Shown piece by piece: positions 15,705-24,148 of a stretch of 64,000 bases of DNA. The notes under the pieces were generated by a model that saw nothing but the letters and a program-made list of their open reading frames with translations, searched no databases and was not told the DNA's origin. Source of the stretch: Haloplanus salinarum (GTDB taxonomy: Archaea > Halobacteriota > Halobacteria > Halobacteriales > Haloferacaceae); the NCBI RefSeq assembly GCF_024498175.1, contig NZ_CP101823.1, positions 2,046,001 through 2,110,000 of the forward strand, read 5' to 3'. Positions within the stretch are counted from its first letter, which is position 1; the number at the start of each line of letters is the position of its first letter. The position numbers and the translations under genes were made by a program.

Positions 15705-17204
15705 ATGAACGATAGCTCGCCGGTCGGCGACGCCGACGGTCGGTCGGTGGTCGTCGTCGGCAGCGGATTCGGCGGCCTCTCGACGGCCTGTTATCTCGCG
15801 AACGCGGGGGCTGACGTGACGGTCCTGGAGAAAAACGAACAGCTCGGCGGGCGGGCGAGCCGCCTGCACACCGACGGTTTCCGGTTCGACATGGGGCCGT
15901 CCTGGTATCTCATGCCCGACGTGTTCGAGGACTTCTTCGCCGACTTCGGGCGCCGGCCCGAGGAGTACTACGGCCTCGAACGCCTCGACCCCCACTATCG
16001 GATCTTCTTCAAGGACGGCGACCGGGTCGACCTCGTTCCCGACATGGACGCCAACCGGGAGACCTTCGAGGCCTACGAGCCGGGCGCCGGCGACGCGCTC
16101 GACGACTACCTCGACCGGGCGGCCTACACCTACGACGTGGGGATGGAACATTTCGTCTACGAGGACCGCTCCCGCCTGCGCGATTTCGTCGACCCGGACG
16201 TGTTGCGGTACGCCCGCGGGCTCTCGCTGCTGGGGACGATGCAGGACCACGTCGAGGAGTACTTCGATCACCCCAAGCTCCAACAGATCGTCCAGTACTC
16301 GCTGGTCTTCCTCGGCGGCGCACCGAACAACACGCCCGCGCTCTACAACCTGATGAGCCACGTCGATTTCAACCTCGGCGTCTACTACCCGGAGGACGGG
16401 ATGGGCGGCGTCGTCGACGGCATCGTCGCCGTGGCCGAGGAGTTGGGTGTCGACTTCCGGGTCGACCACCCGGTCGCGGAGATCAGGGGCCGGGAGGGCG
16501 CCTTCGCCGTCCGCACCGAGGACGGCCGGGAGTTCTTCCCCGACGAGGTGGTCTCCGACGCCGACTACGCCCACACCGAACAGGAACTCCTCGTCCCCGA
16601 GGACCGCCAGTACGACGCCGACTACTGGGACTCGCGCACCTACGCTCCTTCCGCGTTCCTCCTCTATCTCGGCGTCGAGGGCGACGTCGACCCGCTCGAA
16701 CACCACACGCTCGTCCTCCCGACCGACTGGGACGACCACTTCGAGACCATCTTCGGCGACCCCGCCTGGCCCGAGGACCCCGCCTACTACCTCTGTGTTC
16801 CCTCGAAGACCGACGACACGGTCGCCCCCGAGGGCCACAGCAACCTCTTCGTCCTCGCACCGGTCGCCCCCGGCCTCGACGACGGCCCGGAGCGCCGCCA
16901 GCGGTTCCGCGACCTGTTGCTCGACGACATCGCCGAGCACACCGGCGTCGACCTCCGGGACCGCATCGTCGTCGAGGAGCGCTTCTCGGTCTCCGAGTTC
17001 GCCGACCGCTACAACAGCACCCAGGGGACGGCCCTCGGCCTCGCACACACGCTCCGACAGACCTCGCTTCTCCGCCCGCCCCACGCCTCCGAGGCGGTCG
17101 ACGGCCTCTATTTCACCGGCTCCTACACCACCCCGGGCATCGGCGTCCCCATGTGTCTCATCAGCGGCCGCCTGACGGCCGAGCGGATGACGACGACTCG
17201 ATGA
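15705..17204 (+). CDS. crtD: Carotenoid 3,4-desaturase (CrtI-family)
   Basis: A 499-residue CrtI-type FAD-dependent carotenoid desaturase. The ADP-binding site is VVVGSGFGGLSTACYLANAG, followed by EKNEQLGGRASR and the substrate-side segment FDMGPSWYLMPDVF. The C-terminal flavin motif YFTGSYTTPGIGVPM is also typical. The gene order crtD-lyeJ-cruF is that of the bacterioruberin cluster known from Haloarcula japonica, so the likely reaction is 3,4-desaturation during conversion of lycopene to bacterioruberin rather than phytoene desaturation. That assignment rests on context; the two activities are hard to separate by motif. Its TGA overlaps the lyeJ start. Confidence 0.85.
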   Translation: MNDSSPVGDADGRSVVVVGSGFGGLSTACYLANAGADVTVLEKNEQLGGRASRLHTDGFRFDMGPSWYLMPDVFEDFFADFGRRPEEYYGLERLDPHYRIFFKDGDRVDLVPDMDANRETFEAYEPGAGDALDDYLDRAAYTYDVGMEHFVYEDRSRLRDFVDPDVLRYARGLSLLGTMQDHVEEYFDHPKLQQIVQYSLVFLGGAPNNTPALYNLMSHVDFNLGVYYPEDGMGGVVDGIVAVAEELGVDFRVDHPVAEIRGREGAFAVRTEDGREFFPDEVVSDADYAHTEQELLVPEDRQYDADYWDSRTYAPSAFLLYLGVEGDVDPLEHHTLVLPTDWDDHFETIFGDPAWPEDPAYYLCVPSKTDDTVAPEGHSNLFVLAPVAPGLDDGPERRQRFRDLLLDDIAEHTGVDLRDRIVVEERFSVSEFADRYNSTQGTALGLAHTLRQTSLLRPPHASEAVDGLYFTGSYTTPGIGVPMCLISGRLTAERMTTTR

Positions 17205-18043
17205 CGATGCCGGGGGCGGCCGTCTACCTGTTCCGGACCTCGCGCCCCCGGTTCTGGCTCTATCTGGCCGGGCCGGTCGCCGTCGGCGTCGCCTACGCCG
17301 CGAGCGATGTCGGCGACCTGTTCACCCCCACGACCTTCGCCCTGTTCGGATACTTCCTCGTCCCCGCGAACGTCCTGCTGTACGGCGTCAACGACGTGTT
17401 CGACGTCGACGTCGACGCGGAGAACCCCAAGAAGGAGGAGCGCGAGGTTCGGTACGGGGGCGACCGGCTCGTTCCCGCCGCCGTCGGTCTGAGCGCCCTA
17501 CTCGCGCTCGTCCCGCTCGGGCTGACCCCCCGCATCGCCTGGCCGTGGATCGCCGGGTTCCTCCTCCTGGGGGTCGCCTACAGCGCGCCGCCGCTCCGCC
17601 TGAAGACCCGCCCGCCGCTCGACTCCGTCTCGAACGGCCTGTACGTGCTGCCCGGAGCCGCCGCCTACGCCGCGGTCGCCGGGGTCCATCCCCCGGCGCT
17701 CGCCGTCCTCGGTGGGTGGCTCTGGTCGATGGCGATGCACACCTTCTCCGCGATTCCGGACATCGAGCCGGACCGGCGGGCGGGCATCGAGACGACCGCC
17801 ACGCGCCTCGGCCAGCGGCGGACCTACGCCTACTGTGCGCTCTGCTGGGCGCTCGCCGCGGCCGCCTTCGGCCTGCTCGACCCCCGACTCGGCCTCCTCC
17901 TCGCCCCGTACCCCGTCGCCGTCGTCGGCGTCGCCGCCTCCCGGGTCGACGTCTCGCGAGCCTACTGGTGGTATCCGGCCGTGAACACCGTCGTCGGCGC
18001 GCTCCTGACGATGGGCGCGCTCTGGAGGCTGGTCCATGGGTAG
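17201..18043 (+). CDS. lyeJ: Lycopene elongase/1,2-hydratase (UbiA-type prenyltransferase)
   Basis: A 280-residue polytopic membrane prenyltransferase. The first Asp-rich motif is NDVFDVDVDAENPKK and the second is in IPDIEPDRRAG, both characteristic of UbiA enzymes, with about eight spans between and after. In haloarchaea LyeJ adds C5 units from dimethylallyl diphosphate to lycopene and hydrates the 1,2 bond. The ATG at 17201 overlaps the crtD stop (ATGA); an in-frame ATG 48 bp upstream lies within crtD and is less likely. The 3' end overlaps cruF by 8 bp. Confidence 0.9.
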   Translation: MTMPGAAVYLFRTSRPRFWLYLAGPVAVGVAYAASDVGDLFTPTTFALFGYFLVPANVLLYGVNDVFDVDVDAENPKKEEREVRYGGDRLVPAAVGLSALLALVPLGLTPRIAWPWIAGFLLLGVAYSAPPLRLKTRPPLDSVSNGLYVLPGAAAYAAVAGVHPPALAVLGGWLWSMAMHTFSAIPDIEPDRRAGIETTATRLGQRRTYAYCALCWALAAAAFGLLDPRLGLLLAPYPVAVVGVAASRVDVSRAYWWYPAVNTVVGALLTMGALWRLVHG

Positions 18044-18905
18044 CGAGGGCGGCGACGGTCCCGCCGGAGCGACGGCGAGCCGAACGGCTCGGCCGACCCG
18101 AACCGAGCTGCAGGCCCGCCTCGACGACCTGATCCGCGAGAACCGCGTCACCGTCGCGGTGGTGTTCCCCGCCGTCGGTTCCGTCCTCCTAGTCGCGAGC
18201 GCCGAGGGACTCCTCCCGCCGCCGCTCGCGTTCGAGCCGTTCACCCTCCTGCTCGGAACGCTCGTCATGCGCTCGCCCCTGCTGGTCGGGATGGCGCCGC
18301 TGATCGATCGCCGGGCGGCCGTCGGCGTGACCGCCCTCGCCGGCTACGCCTACGCCGTCGAGTTCGTCGGCCTGCGGACCGGCTGGCCCTACGGCGAGTT
18401 CTACTACGCCATCGACCTCGGGCCGGAGGTCGCCGGCGTCCCCGTCGGCCTGCCCGTCTTCTTCCTGCCGCTCGTGGGCAACGCCTACCTCCTCTGTTCA
18501 CTCCTGCTCGGGGAGCGAGCGCGGGCGGCCCGGATCCGCCTGCCGGCCGTGATCGGGACGGTGATCGCCATGGATCTGGTCCTCGATCCGGGGGCCGTCG
18601 CGCTCGGCTTCTGGGCCTACCCCGGCGGCGGCCCCGTCTACGGCGTGCCGCTGTCGAACTTCGCGGGGTGGGTGCTGTCCGCGACGGTGACCGTCCTCGT
18701 CCTCGACGCCGTCCTCGACCGGACGGCGCTGCTGGATCGGCTGGCGACCTGTGAGTTCGCCCTCGACGATCTGGTGAGTTTCGTCCTGCTCTGGGGGGCG
18801 GTCAACGTCTACTTCGCCAACTGGGGGGCGGCCGCCGTCGCCGGGCTGTTCGGCCTCGGGTTGCTCCGTGCGGACCGCTTCGACGTGCCCCTCGACGGGC
18901 GGTAG
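18036..18905 (+). CDS. cruF: Bisanhydrobacterioruberin hydratase
   Basis: A 289-residue integral membrane protein of the CruF carotenoid-hydratase family with about seven to eight spans. Signature segments are RTGWPYGEFYYAIDLGPEVA, MDLVLDPGAVALGFWAY and YGVPLSNFAGW. CruF adds water to the C50 precursor to give bacterioruberin, the red membrane pigment of haloarchaea. It has a polar N-terminus of about 35 residues and overlaps lyeJ by 8 bp, confirming a single operon. Palindromic element B1 begins 10 bp after the stop. Confidence 0.88.
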   Translation: MGSEGGDGPAGATASRTARPTRTELQARLDDLIRENRVTVAVVFPAVGSVLLVASAEGLLPPPLAFEPFTLLLGTLVMRSPLLVGMAPLIDRRAAVGVTALAGYAYAVEFVGLRTGWPYGEFYYAIDLGPEVAGVPVGLPVFFLPLVGNAYLLCSLLLGERARAARIRLPAVIGTVIAMDLVLDPGAVALGFWAYPGGGPVYGVPLSNFAGWVLSATVTVLVLDAVLDRTALLDRLATCEFALDDLVSFVLLWGAVNVYFANWGAAAVAGLFGLGLLRADRFDVPLDGR

Positions 18906-18914
18906 GGCGGCGGG

Positions 18915-19000
18915 TCATACCGATTATTGTAACTGTTTCCCGGTGGGTCGCCGGGCCGTCCTGGCGACCCACCGATAACGACTTACAATAAACAGTATCA
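18915..19000. repeat. Palindromic element, family B, copy 1 (86 bp)
   Basis: A long inverted repeat. GGTGGGTCGCC and GGCGACCCACC form the perfect inner arms, and TTATTGTAA near one end is mirrored by TTACAATAA at the other. It aligns to the copy at 53539-53624. On the minus strand the element begins TGATACTG, and this TGA is the stop codon of crtB. It sits between the convergent cruF and crtB genes. Non-coding; probably a MITE- or REP-like element and also a potential bidirectional terminator. Confidence 0.75.
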
Positions 19001-20002
19001 GGTCAGCCGGCGGAGCCCCTCGACGGCCCCGCGCAGGAGCCGTCGGCCGATGCCGCGGGTCGAGTGGGTCCGGTCGTGGTCGGGGTCGGGATCCGCCGGA
19101 ACCTCCGGCACGGCGCTCACCCGCCGGAAGACGGTCTCGGGATCCCGGTTCCACTGCCAGTGCCAGCGGGTCCGGGCCACCAACAGCAGTTTGCGGAGCG
19201 TGCCGAGACTCGGCGTCTCCGAGAGGACGTCGTAGTCCCGTTCGCGGATCAGCCGGTGGTGGTCGGCGTACAGTACCGCCGCGACCAGCACCGGAAGCTG
19301 GCAGTCCGTGGGGAGATACTCGATGCCGGCGACGCCCTCGCGGTAGAGCGCCTCGGTCCGTCGGAGTTCCCGCTCCATCGCCCGCCGGAACTCGTCGCTG
19401 ACCTCGAAACGTCGGAGGTCCGCCTCCGAGATGTCGTACTCGTCGAGCGTCTCGCGGGGGAGGTAGATCCGGTCGCGTTCGACGATGTCCTCGCGGACGT
19501 CGCGGAGGAAATTCGAGAGCTGGAACGCCTCGCCGAGCGCCGTGGCGTGGGGACGGGCGCGCTCGGGATGCTCCGGATCCATCACCGACGTCATCATGCG
19601 GCCGACGGCGGCCGCCGAGCCGTCCATGTACGCCCGGAGTTCCGCGAAGGTCTCGTAACGATCCTTGGTCACGTCGGTCAACATCGCGTCGACGAAGGTG
19701 TTCACGTCGGCGTCGTCGATGTCGTGTCGCTCGCGGAGGTCCGCGAAGGCGGCGAGGACGGGGTCGTCGGTCGGCTCCTCGCCGAGCGCCGCCGCGCGCA
19801 GCCGCTCGAGTTCCGCGCGCTGCTCGGCGGGGGGGACGCCCTCGGCGTCGTCGACCACCTCGTCGGCGACCCGGAAGAAGGCATAGAGGACGTACGTCGC
19901 CTCCCGGACCCGCTCGGGGAGGAGCCGCGTGGCCAGGTGGAACGTCTTGCCTGTCCGTCGCTGGATCGCTTTCCCGCGGGCGACGCCGTCGTCGCTCACC
20001 AT
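18998..20002 (-). CDS. crtB: Phytoene synthase (squalene/phytoene synthase family)
   Basis: A 334-residue head-to-head prenyl synthase. The Asp-rich substrate motifs are RVADEVVDD (about residues 43-51) and SNFLRDVREDI with YLPRE. Both bind Mg-diphosphate of the two geranylgeranyl diphosphate substrates. The product phytoene feeds the bacterioruberin enzymes encoded just upstream in the opposite direction. The length is normal; the C-terminal 40 residues are a less conserved acidic/basic tail. Its TGA is contributed by palindromic element B1. It is preceded by a zinc-finger gene on the same strand, 111 bp away. Confidence 0.92.
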   Translation of the reverse strand: MVSDDGVARGKAIQRRTGKTFHLATRLLPERVREATYVLYAFFRVADEVVDDAEGVPPAEQRAELERLRAAALGEEPTDDPVLAAFADLRERHDIDDADVNTFVDAMLTDVTKDRYETFAELRAYMDGSAAAVGRMMTSVMDPEHPERARPHATALGEAFQLSNFLRDVREDIVERDRIYLPRETLDEYDISEADLRRFEVSDEFRRAMERELRRTEALYREGVAGIEYLPTDCQLPVLVAAVLYADHHRLIRERDYDVLSETPSLGTLRKLLLVARTRWHWQWNRDPETVFRRVSAVPEVPADPDPDHDRTHSTRGIGRRLLRGAVEGLRRLT

Positions 20003-20113
20003 CCGTTCGCTCCCGTCGGCGGCGTCGCGGTGGATGGGGCCCGACGGCGGTTCGCGTGCGTACTGTCGGACGGGCTCACGGCCGAGGCCCGAGCTAGTTC
20101 AGCACCTATCATG

Positions 20114-20233
20114 TCACCAGAACGTATCGCTGCAGTCGTAGACGACCCCGTGGTTCGGACAGACGTACTTGCAGTGACGACGGTGCATCGCCGTCTCACA
20201 GCGGGGGCAGGGTCGCCCACCTGACGCAGACAT
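20114..20233 (-). CDS. Small zinc-finger protein, 39 aa (HVO_2523-type)
   Basis: A very short gene with a distinctive product: a CPRC knuckle, then CKYVCPNHGVVYDC and the terminal DCSDTFW. The two Cys pairs and His give a clear zinc site. I recognise it as the haloarchaeal HVO_2523-type micro-protein, which in Haloferax volcanii lies next to the phytoene synthase gene; the same neighbourhood is seen here. Its function is unknown; a role in carotenoid gene control would be a guess. The spacing to crtB (111 bp) allows either cotranscription or separate promoters. Confidence 0.8.
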   Translation of the reverse strand: MSASGGRPCPRCETAMHRRHCKYVCPNHGVVYDCSDTFW

Positions 20234-20360
20234 GTCACCCATTCAGAGCCACATCGACATGACTGTTCCGCCGTCGCCGCTCCGCCTTGCGGGTTCGGAA
20301 CGTCAGGCGATCCGCGACCGTCGTTTCGGCACCGGGTCGAGCCGGGTCGGGCGCGTCAGA

Positions 20361-23300
20361 TCAGCACTCCGACCAGCCACAGGACTCGCAGGTCTTGCAG
20401 CCCTCGGAGTAGTAGAGGCTCATCGAGCCACACTCCGGACATTCGGGGCTCTCGCCCGCGGCGAGGAGGTCGTCGGTGTCGTCACCGGCCGTCGCGGCGG
20501 CGGCGCCGCCGTCGGCCTCGGGCGACTCGTCCATCGCCTTCGCCTCGGCTTTCTCCAGTTCCGTGAGGTTCTGCTGTTTGGGGTAGGGCTTGTCGATCTC
20601 GCCGTCGAGGTAGCGCCGCATCGCCGTCCCGATGGCGTCGGGGATGGAGTTGATCTGTTCGCCCTTGTCCCAAGCGACCTTCGGCGAGCGGATGCCCTGG
20701 AGTTCGGAGGCGATCTCGCGGGGGTCCACGCCCGAGCGCAGCGCGGTCGAGATGGTCTTCGCCAGCGCCTCGGTGAAGGAGGCGGTGAAGCCGCCGGAGT
20801 TGCCGATGTTGGCGAACAGCTCGAACGGCCGGCCGTCCTCGTCCTCGTTGATGTTGACGTAGAGCTTCCCGTAGCCCGTGTCGATGCGTTGGGTGATGCC
20901 GTGGAGGACGTCCGGACGGGGCCGCTTGGTGCCGAGTTCGCGCTCGCCGTCGGCGGCCGCGAGCAGTGCCGACAGCTGGGTGTCGAGGGCGGCCTGAACG
21001 TCCTCGTTGTCGAGGAAGCCCTCGATGCCGCCGAACACTTCTTCGATCTGGTCGATCAGCGCCTCGGCGGCCTCGCTCTCGTCGGCGAACTCCGTGTTCT
21101 TCGCACGGGTGGTCAGCACCTGCTTCGAGCGCGTCCCGTCGCGGTAGACGGTGACGCCCTTGCCGCCGTGTTCGTAGATGTAGCGGTACACCTCGTCCAT
21201 GTCCTCGACGCTGGCGGAGTTGGGGAAGTTACAGGTCTTCGAGATGGCGGAGTCGACGCCCTGCTGACACGCACACTGGACCGCCGCGTGCTGTTTCCCG
21301 GAGAGGTCGCCGGTCACGACGAACAGTTCGCCGATGGGGTCCGGAACGGTGTCGAGTCCCTCGACGCCGTCGAACTCGTTTGCGGCCATCTGCTCTTGGG
21401 CCTCCCGCTTGACCGCGTCGATGTCGAGGTCGTTGGCCTCCAGCGTCCGCAGGAAGTAGTCGTCGAACTCGACGAGCATCTCGTCGCCCTGCACGTCGTC
21501 GGAGACGTTCTTGTAGTAGGCGACGTTGTAGATGGGCTCACAGCCGCCGGTCGTGTTGCCGACCATCGAGGTGGTGCCGGTCGGCGCGATGGTCGTCGTG
21601 TTGTGGTTGCGGATCGGGAACCCGTCTTCCCACTCGTCGGCGTCGAGCCCGGTGTGGTGTTCGAACCACTCGCGGTAGCGGACCGGGTCGGCGTACTTCG
21701 AGTCGTCCCAGTCCTCGAAGGAGCCGCGCTCCTCGGCGAGTTCGTGGGAGGTCCACTTCGACCCGTGGTCGATGTGGGTCATCAGCTGTCGGGCCACCTC
21801 GTTGCCCGTGTCGCTGCCGTAGCGGATGCCGAGCTGGACGTACAGCTGTGCCAGCCCCATGACACCCAGGCCGATCTTGCGCATCTGTCGGACCTTCTCC
21901 TCGATCTCGTCGACCGGGAAATCCGACATCGTGACGACGTTCTCGAGGAAACGAGTGCCGTACTCGATGCGGTGATCGAAGGCCTCCCAGTCGACCGCCT
22001 CGTCGAGGAACGCCTCGACGGCCGCGGCCTCGGAGTCGTACTCGTCGGCGTGCTCGTCGGCCCAGACCCGCCAGTCCGGCGCGTCCTGCGCCGCGAGCGT
22101 CGAGAGGTTGATGTGTCCGAGGTTGCAGGCCTCGTACTCCTCCAGGGGCTGTTCGCCACAGGGGTTCGTCGCGAGGATGCGGTGGTCCGGGTGCTCCTCC
22201 ACGTCGAAGGAGTGCTGTTTGTTCACCCGTTCGAGGTAGATGACGCCGGGTTCGCCGTTCTCGTGGGCGCCCTCGACGATGTCCTCCCAGACGACTTCCG
22301 CGGGGATGGAGAGCTCCTCGCCGACCGCGACGTACTCGCCGAGGCCGAACATGTCGTACAGCTCCTTCGTCTCGGGGGTGACGACGTGGGGGTCGCCGGT
22401 TCGGGGGTTGGTGAACGTGAACTCCTCGCCCGCCTCCAGGGCCTCCATGAACTCGTCGGTGATGCCGACGGAGATGTTGAAATTCGAGAGGTGACCCTCG
22501 ACGGCGTTGCGGAGGTGTTTGGGGACCTTCCCCTCGTCGTCGATGAGTTCGCGGGCCTCCTCCAGGGCGTCCGCGAAGGAGGTGTGCGTGAAGTCGTCGG
22601 GGTCGTTGAGCCGGAGGGTGTGTGCCAGCGAGACGTCCTTGTTCTTGGCGTGGATGAACTGGATGACGTCGGGATGCGAGATGCGCATGACGCCCATCTG
22701 TGCGCCCCGGCGCGCCCCGCCCTGGGCGATGGTCTCACACATCTGGTCGAACGTGCGCATGAAGGTGATGGGCCCGGAGGCGATGCCGCCGGTGGAACCC
22801 ACGGGGTCGCCGTAGGGGCGGAGCCGCCAGAAGGCATAGCCCATGCCGCCGCCGGACTGGAACACCTGTGCGGCCTCCTTGGCCGTCTGGTGGATGTCGT
22901 CGATGTCGTCCTCGGGCGAGTCGACGAAACAGGCCGAGAGCTGCTGGAGCTCGTCGCCAGCGTTCATCAGCGTCGGCGAGTTGGGCATGAAAGAGAGGTC
23001 GCCCATCAGCCGCTCGAACTCCTCCCGGGTCTCCTCGACGGTGTCCCGGACGTCGTCGGGAAGCTCCGGGACGACCGTCTCGTAGGCGAACTTGTTGACG
23101 TTGTACTTCGAGAGGGTCGTCTCGGCGTCCGCGTCGGTGGTGACGCCCGCCCCGAACACGTCCTCGGCGAGTTCGTCCCGCCGCGGGTGGTCGGGCTTCA
23201 ACTGGTCGGGCGTGACCGTGATCTCCGTCCCCTGCTTGCGCGCCTCGAACACCGCCTCCGCGAGCGCGATGTTCTTCGCGACACGCGGGAAGAGGTCCTC

Positions 23301-23459
23301 GGGCTCCTCGATCAGGTCCCCGTCGGCGTCCTTCCGGAGGTACCGTGCGGGCAGGATGTTGTGATAGGCGTTGTCGGTGAGACGCTCCGCGAGTGTCTCC
23401 CCGTCGGTTCGTTTGATCGGTAGTTCCACGTCGTCGGTGTCGATGTCGTGCGTACTCAT
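20361..23459 (-). CDS. nrdJ: Adenosylcobalamin-dependent ribonucleoside-diphosphate reductase (class II)
   Basis: A 1032-residue class II ribonucleotide reductase that makes deoxynucleotides using B12. After an N-terminal region of about 110 residues, the catalytic barrel shows NSPTLMNAG, QLSACFVDSPEDD (active Cys), SGGGMGYAF, the radical-site ATNPCGEQPLEEYEACNLG, and PTGTTSMVGNTTGGCEP. The C-terminus carries the redox-shuttle and zinc cysteines (CPECGSMSLYY, then CKTCESCGW and a final Cys). No intein is seen. The ATG at 23459 gives the usual MSTHDIDTDDVELP start. A perfect palindrome sits upstream at 23541-23557. Confidence 0.95.
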   Translation of the reverse strand: MSTHDIDTDDVELPIKRTDGETLAERLTDNAYHNILPARYLRKDADGDLIEEPEDLFPRVAKNIALAEAVFEARKQGTEITVTPDQLKPDHPRRDELAEDVFGAGVTTDADAETTLSKYNVNKFAYETVVPELPDDVRDTVEETREEFERLMGDLSFMPNSPTLMNAGDELQQLSACFVDSPEDDIDDIHQTAKEAAQVFQSGGGMGYAFWRLRPYGDPVGSTGGIASGPITFMRTFDQMCETIAQGGARRGAQMGVMRISHPDVIQFIHAKNKDVSLAHTLRLNDPDDFTHTSFADALEEARELIDDEGKVPKHLRNAVEGHLSNFNISVGITDEFMEALEAGEEFTFTNPRTGDPHVVTPETKELYDMFGLGEYVAVGEELSIPAEVVWEDIVEGAHENGEPGVIYLERVNKQHSFDVEEHPDHRILATNPCGEQPLEEYEACNLGHINLSTLAAQDAPDWRVWADEHADEYDSEAAAVEAFLDEAVDWEAFDHRIEYGTRFLENVVTMSDFPVDEIEEKVRQMRKIGLGVMGLAQLYVQLGIRYGSDTGNEVARQLMTHIDHGSKWTSHELAEERGSFEDWDDSKYADPVRYREWFEHHTGLDADEWEDGFPIRNHNTTTIAPTGTTSMVGNTTGGCEPIYNVAYYKNVSDDVQGDEMLVEFDDYFLRTLEANDLDIDAVKREAQEQMAANEFDGVEGLDTVPDPIGELFVVTGDLSGKQHAAVQCACQQGVDSAISKTCNFPNSASVEDMDEVYRYIYEHGGKGVTVYRDGTRSKQVLTTRAKNTEFADESEAAEALIDQIEEVFGGIEGFLDNEDVQAALDTQLSALLAAADGERELGTKRPRPDVLHGITQRIDTGYGKLYVNINEDEDGRPFELFANIGNSGGFTASFTEALAKTISTALRSGVDPREIASELQGIRSPKVAWDKGEQINSIPDAIGTAMRRYLDGEIDKPYPKQQNLTELEKAEAKAMDESPEADGGAAAATAGDDTDDLLAAGESPECPECGSMSLYYSEGCKTCESCGWSEC

Positions 23460-23540
23460 GTGTCGGTCGTGCTGATCGCGTCGCGGGTTCCCCACCCCGA
23501 ACGGGCGCCGGGCGTGCGCCGGTCGCTGGTTCGAATCGGT

Positions 23541-23557
23541 GCAACCGTGACGGTTGC
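23541..23557. promoter_or_regulatory. Perfect 17-bp palindrome upstream of nrdJ
   Basis: GCAACCGT-G-ACGGTTGC lies 82-98 bp upstream of the nrdJ start codon, beside AT-richer stretches (CTTACA and TTTACA on the minus strand at 23558-23583). It could be a regulator site or a 5'-leader hairpin. The rest of the 490-bp gap 23460-23950 shows no gene that I can support; the frames present are short and lack promoter or family signals. Confidence 0.45.
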
Positions 23558-23920
23558 TGTAAGTGGAATCGGGGGTGTAAAGGCGTTGGTTCGTCCGTCG
23601 AACTATCCGATTCCTGTCTACTTCACGGTGTCGGCCGATGACCGTCGGTCACCTACACGGGTCCATCATCGCCCCGCGAAACACATAACGATGTGCAGAC
23701 CGGAGTGAAAGTAGAAATTGGCGGAACAAATCGGGAGACTGCGACGGGAAATCCAGTCGAACGAAAGGGGGGTCGGCGAACGCGAGACGGACCGTCGAGT
23801 GATACACCGCTGTCATGCTAGGCGCTCCCACGTGGCGGACAGCCGGGAGAACGGACGGTCGTACGTATCCGATTTCTGATAGAGGAGATCGACGGACGGG
23901 ACGAGGGGCCGCCCACAGAC

Positions 23921-23926
23921 TTATGC
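23921..23926 (+). promoter_or_regulatory. TATA-like element for the 65-aa membrane protein
   Basis: CTTATGC (core 23921-23926) lies 25-30 bp before the ATG at 23951, the spacing expected for a leaderless start. Confidence 0.45.
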
Positions 23927-23950
23927 ATCCGCTGTGAGTCCGTATCGAAT

Positions 23951-24148
23951 ATGTCGCTCACGGCGCAGGTGGCGCTTCAGCTTGGCGGTGTCCTCGGCGG
24001 ACCGCTTGGACAACTCCTCGCGACCATCGTCGCCGTCGGCGTCGTCATCCTGGTCGGCCGCGTCCTGTTGAAGGTGGCCTGGCGGCTGGTGACCATCGCC
24101 GCCGTCGTCGTCGGGTTGCTCCTCCTAGCCTCGCTGTTCCTGCTCTAG
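23951..24148 (+). CDS. Small hydrophobic membrane protein (65 aa)
   Basis: A 65-residue protein, almost wholly hydrophobic, with two transmembrane segments (LLATIVAVGVVILVGRVLLK and TIAAVVVGLLLLASLFLL) around a short basic turn. It has no known function. It converges on trpG with a 4-bp overlap at the stop codons. The promoter element and halophile-like codon use support expression. Confidence 0.65.
   Translation: MSLTAQVALQLGGVLGGPLGQLLATIVAVGVVILVGRVLLKVAWRLVTIAAVVVGLLLLASLFLL

Noticed and set aside
20232..23423. Open frame of more than 1000 codons opposite nrdJ
   Set aside because: It mirrors the codon periodicity of nrdJ, has repetitive Val/Asp/Gly/Arg composition with no domain, and lies wholly antisense to a complete conserved enzyme.
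20361..23459. Intein in the ribonucleotide reductase
   Set aside because: The protein is of normal length and catalytic motifs are uninterrupted; no splicing-domain motifs are seen.
23649..23831. 60-codon minus frame between nrdJ and the 65-aa membrane gene
   Set aside because: Non-halophilic composition rich in Ser, Arg and Phe, with no promoter and no motif.
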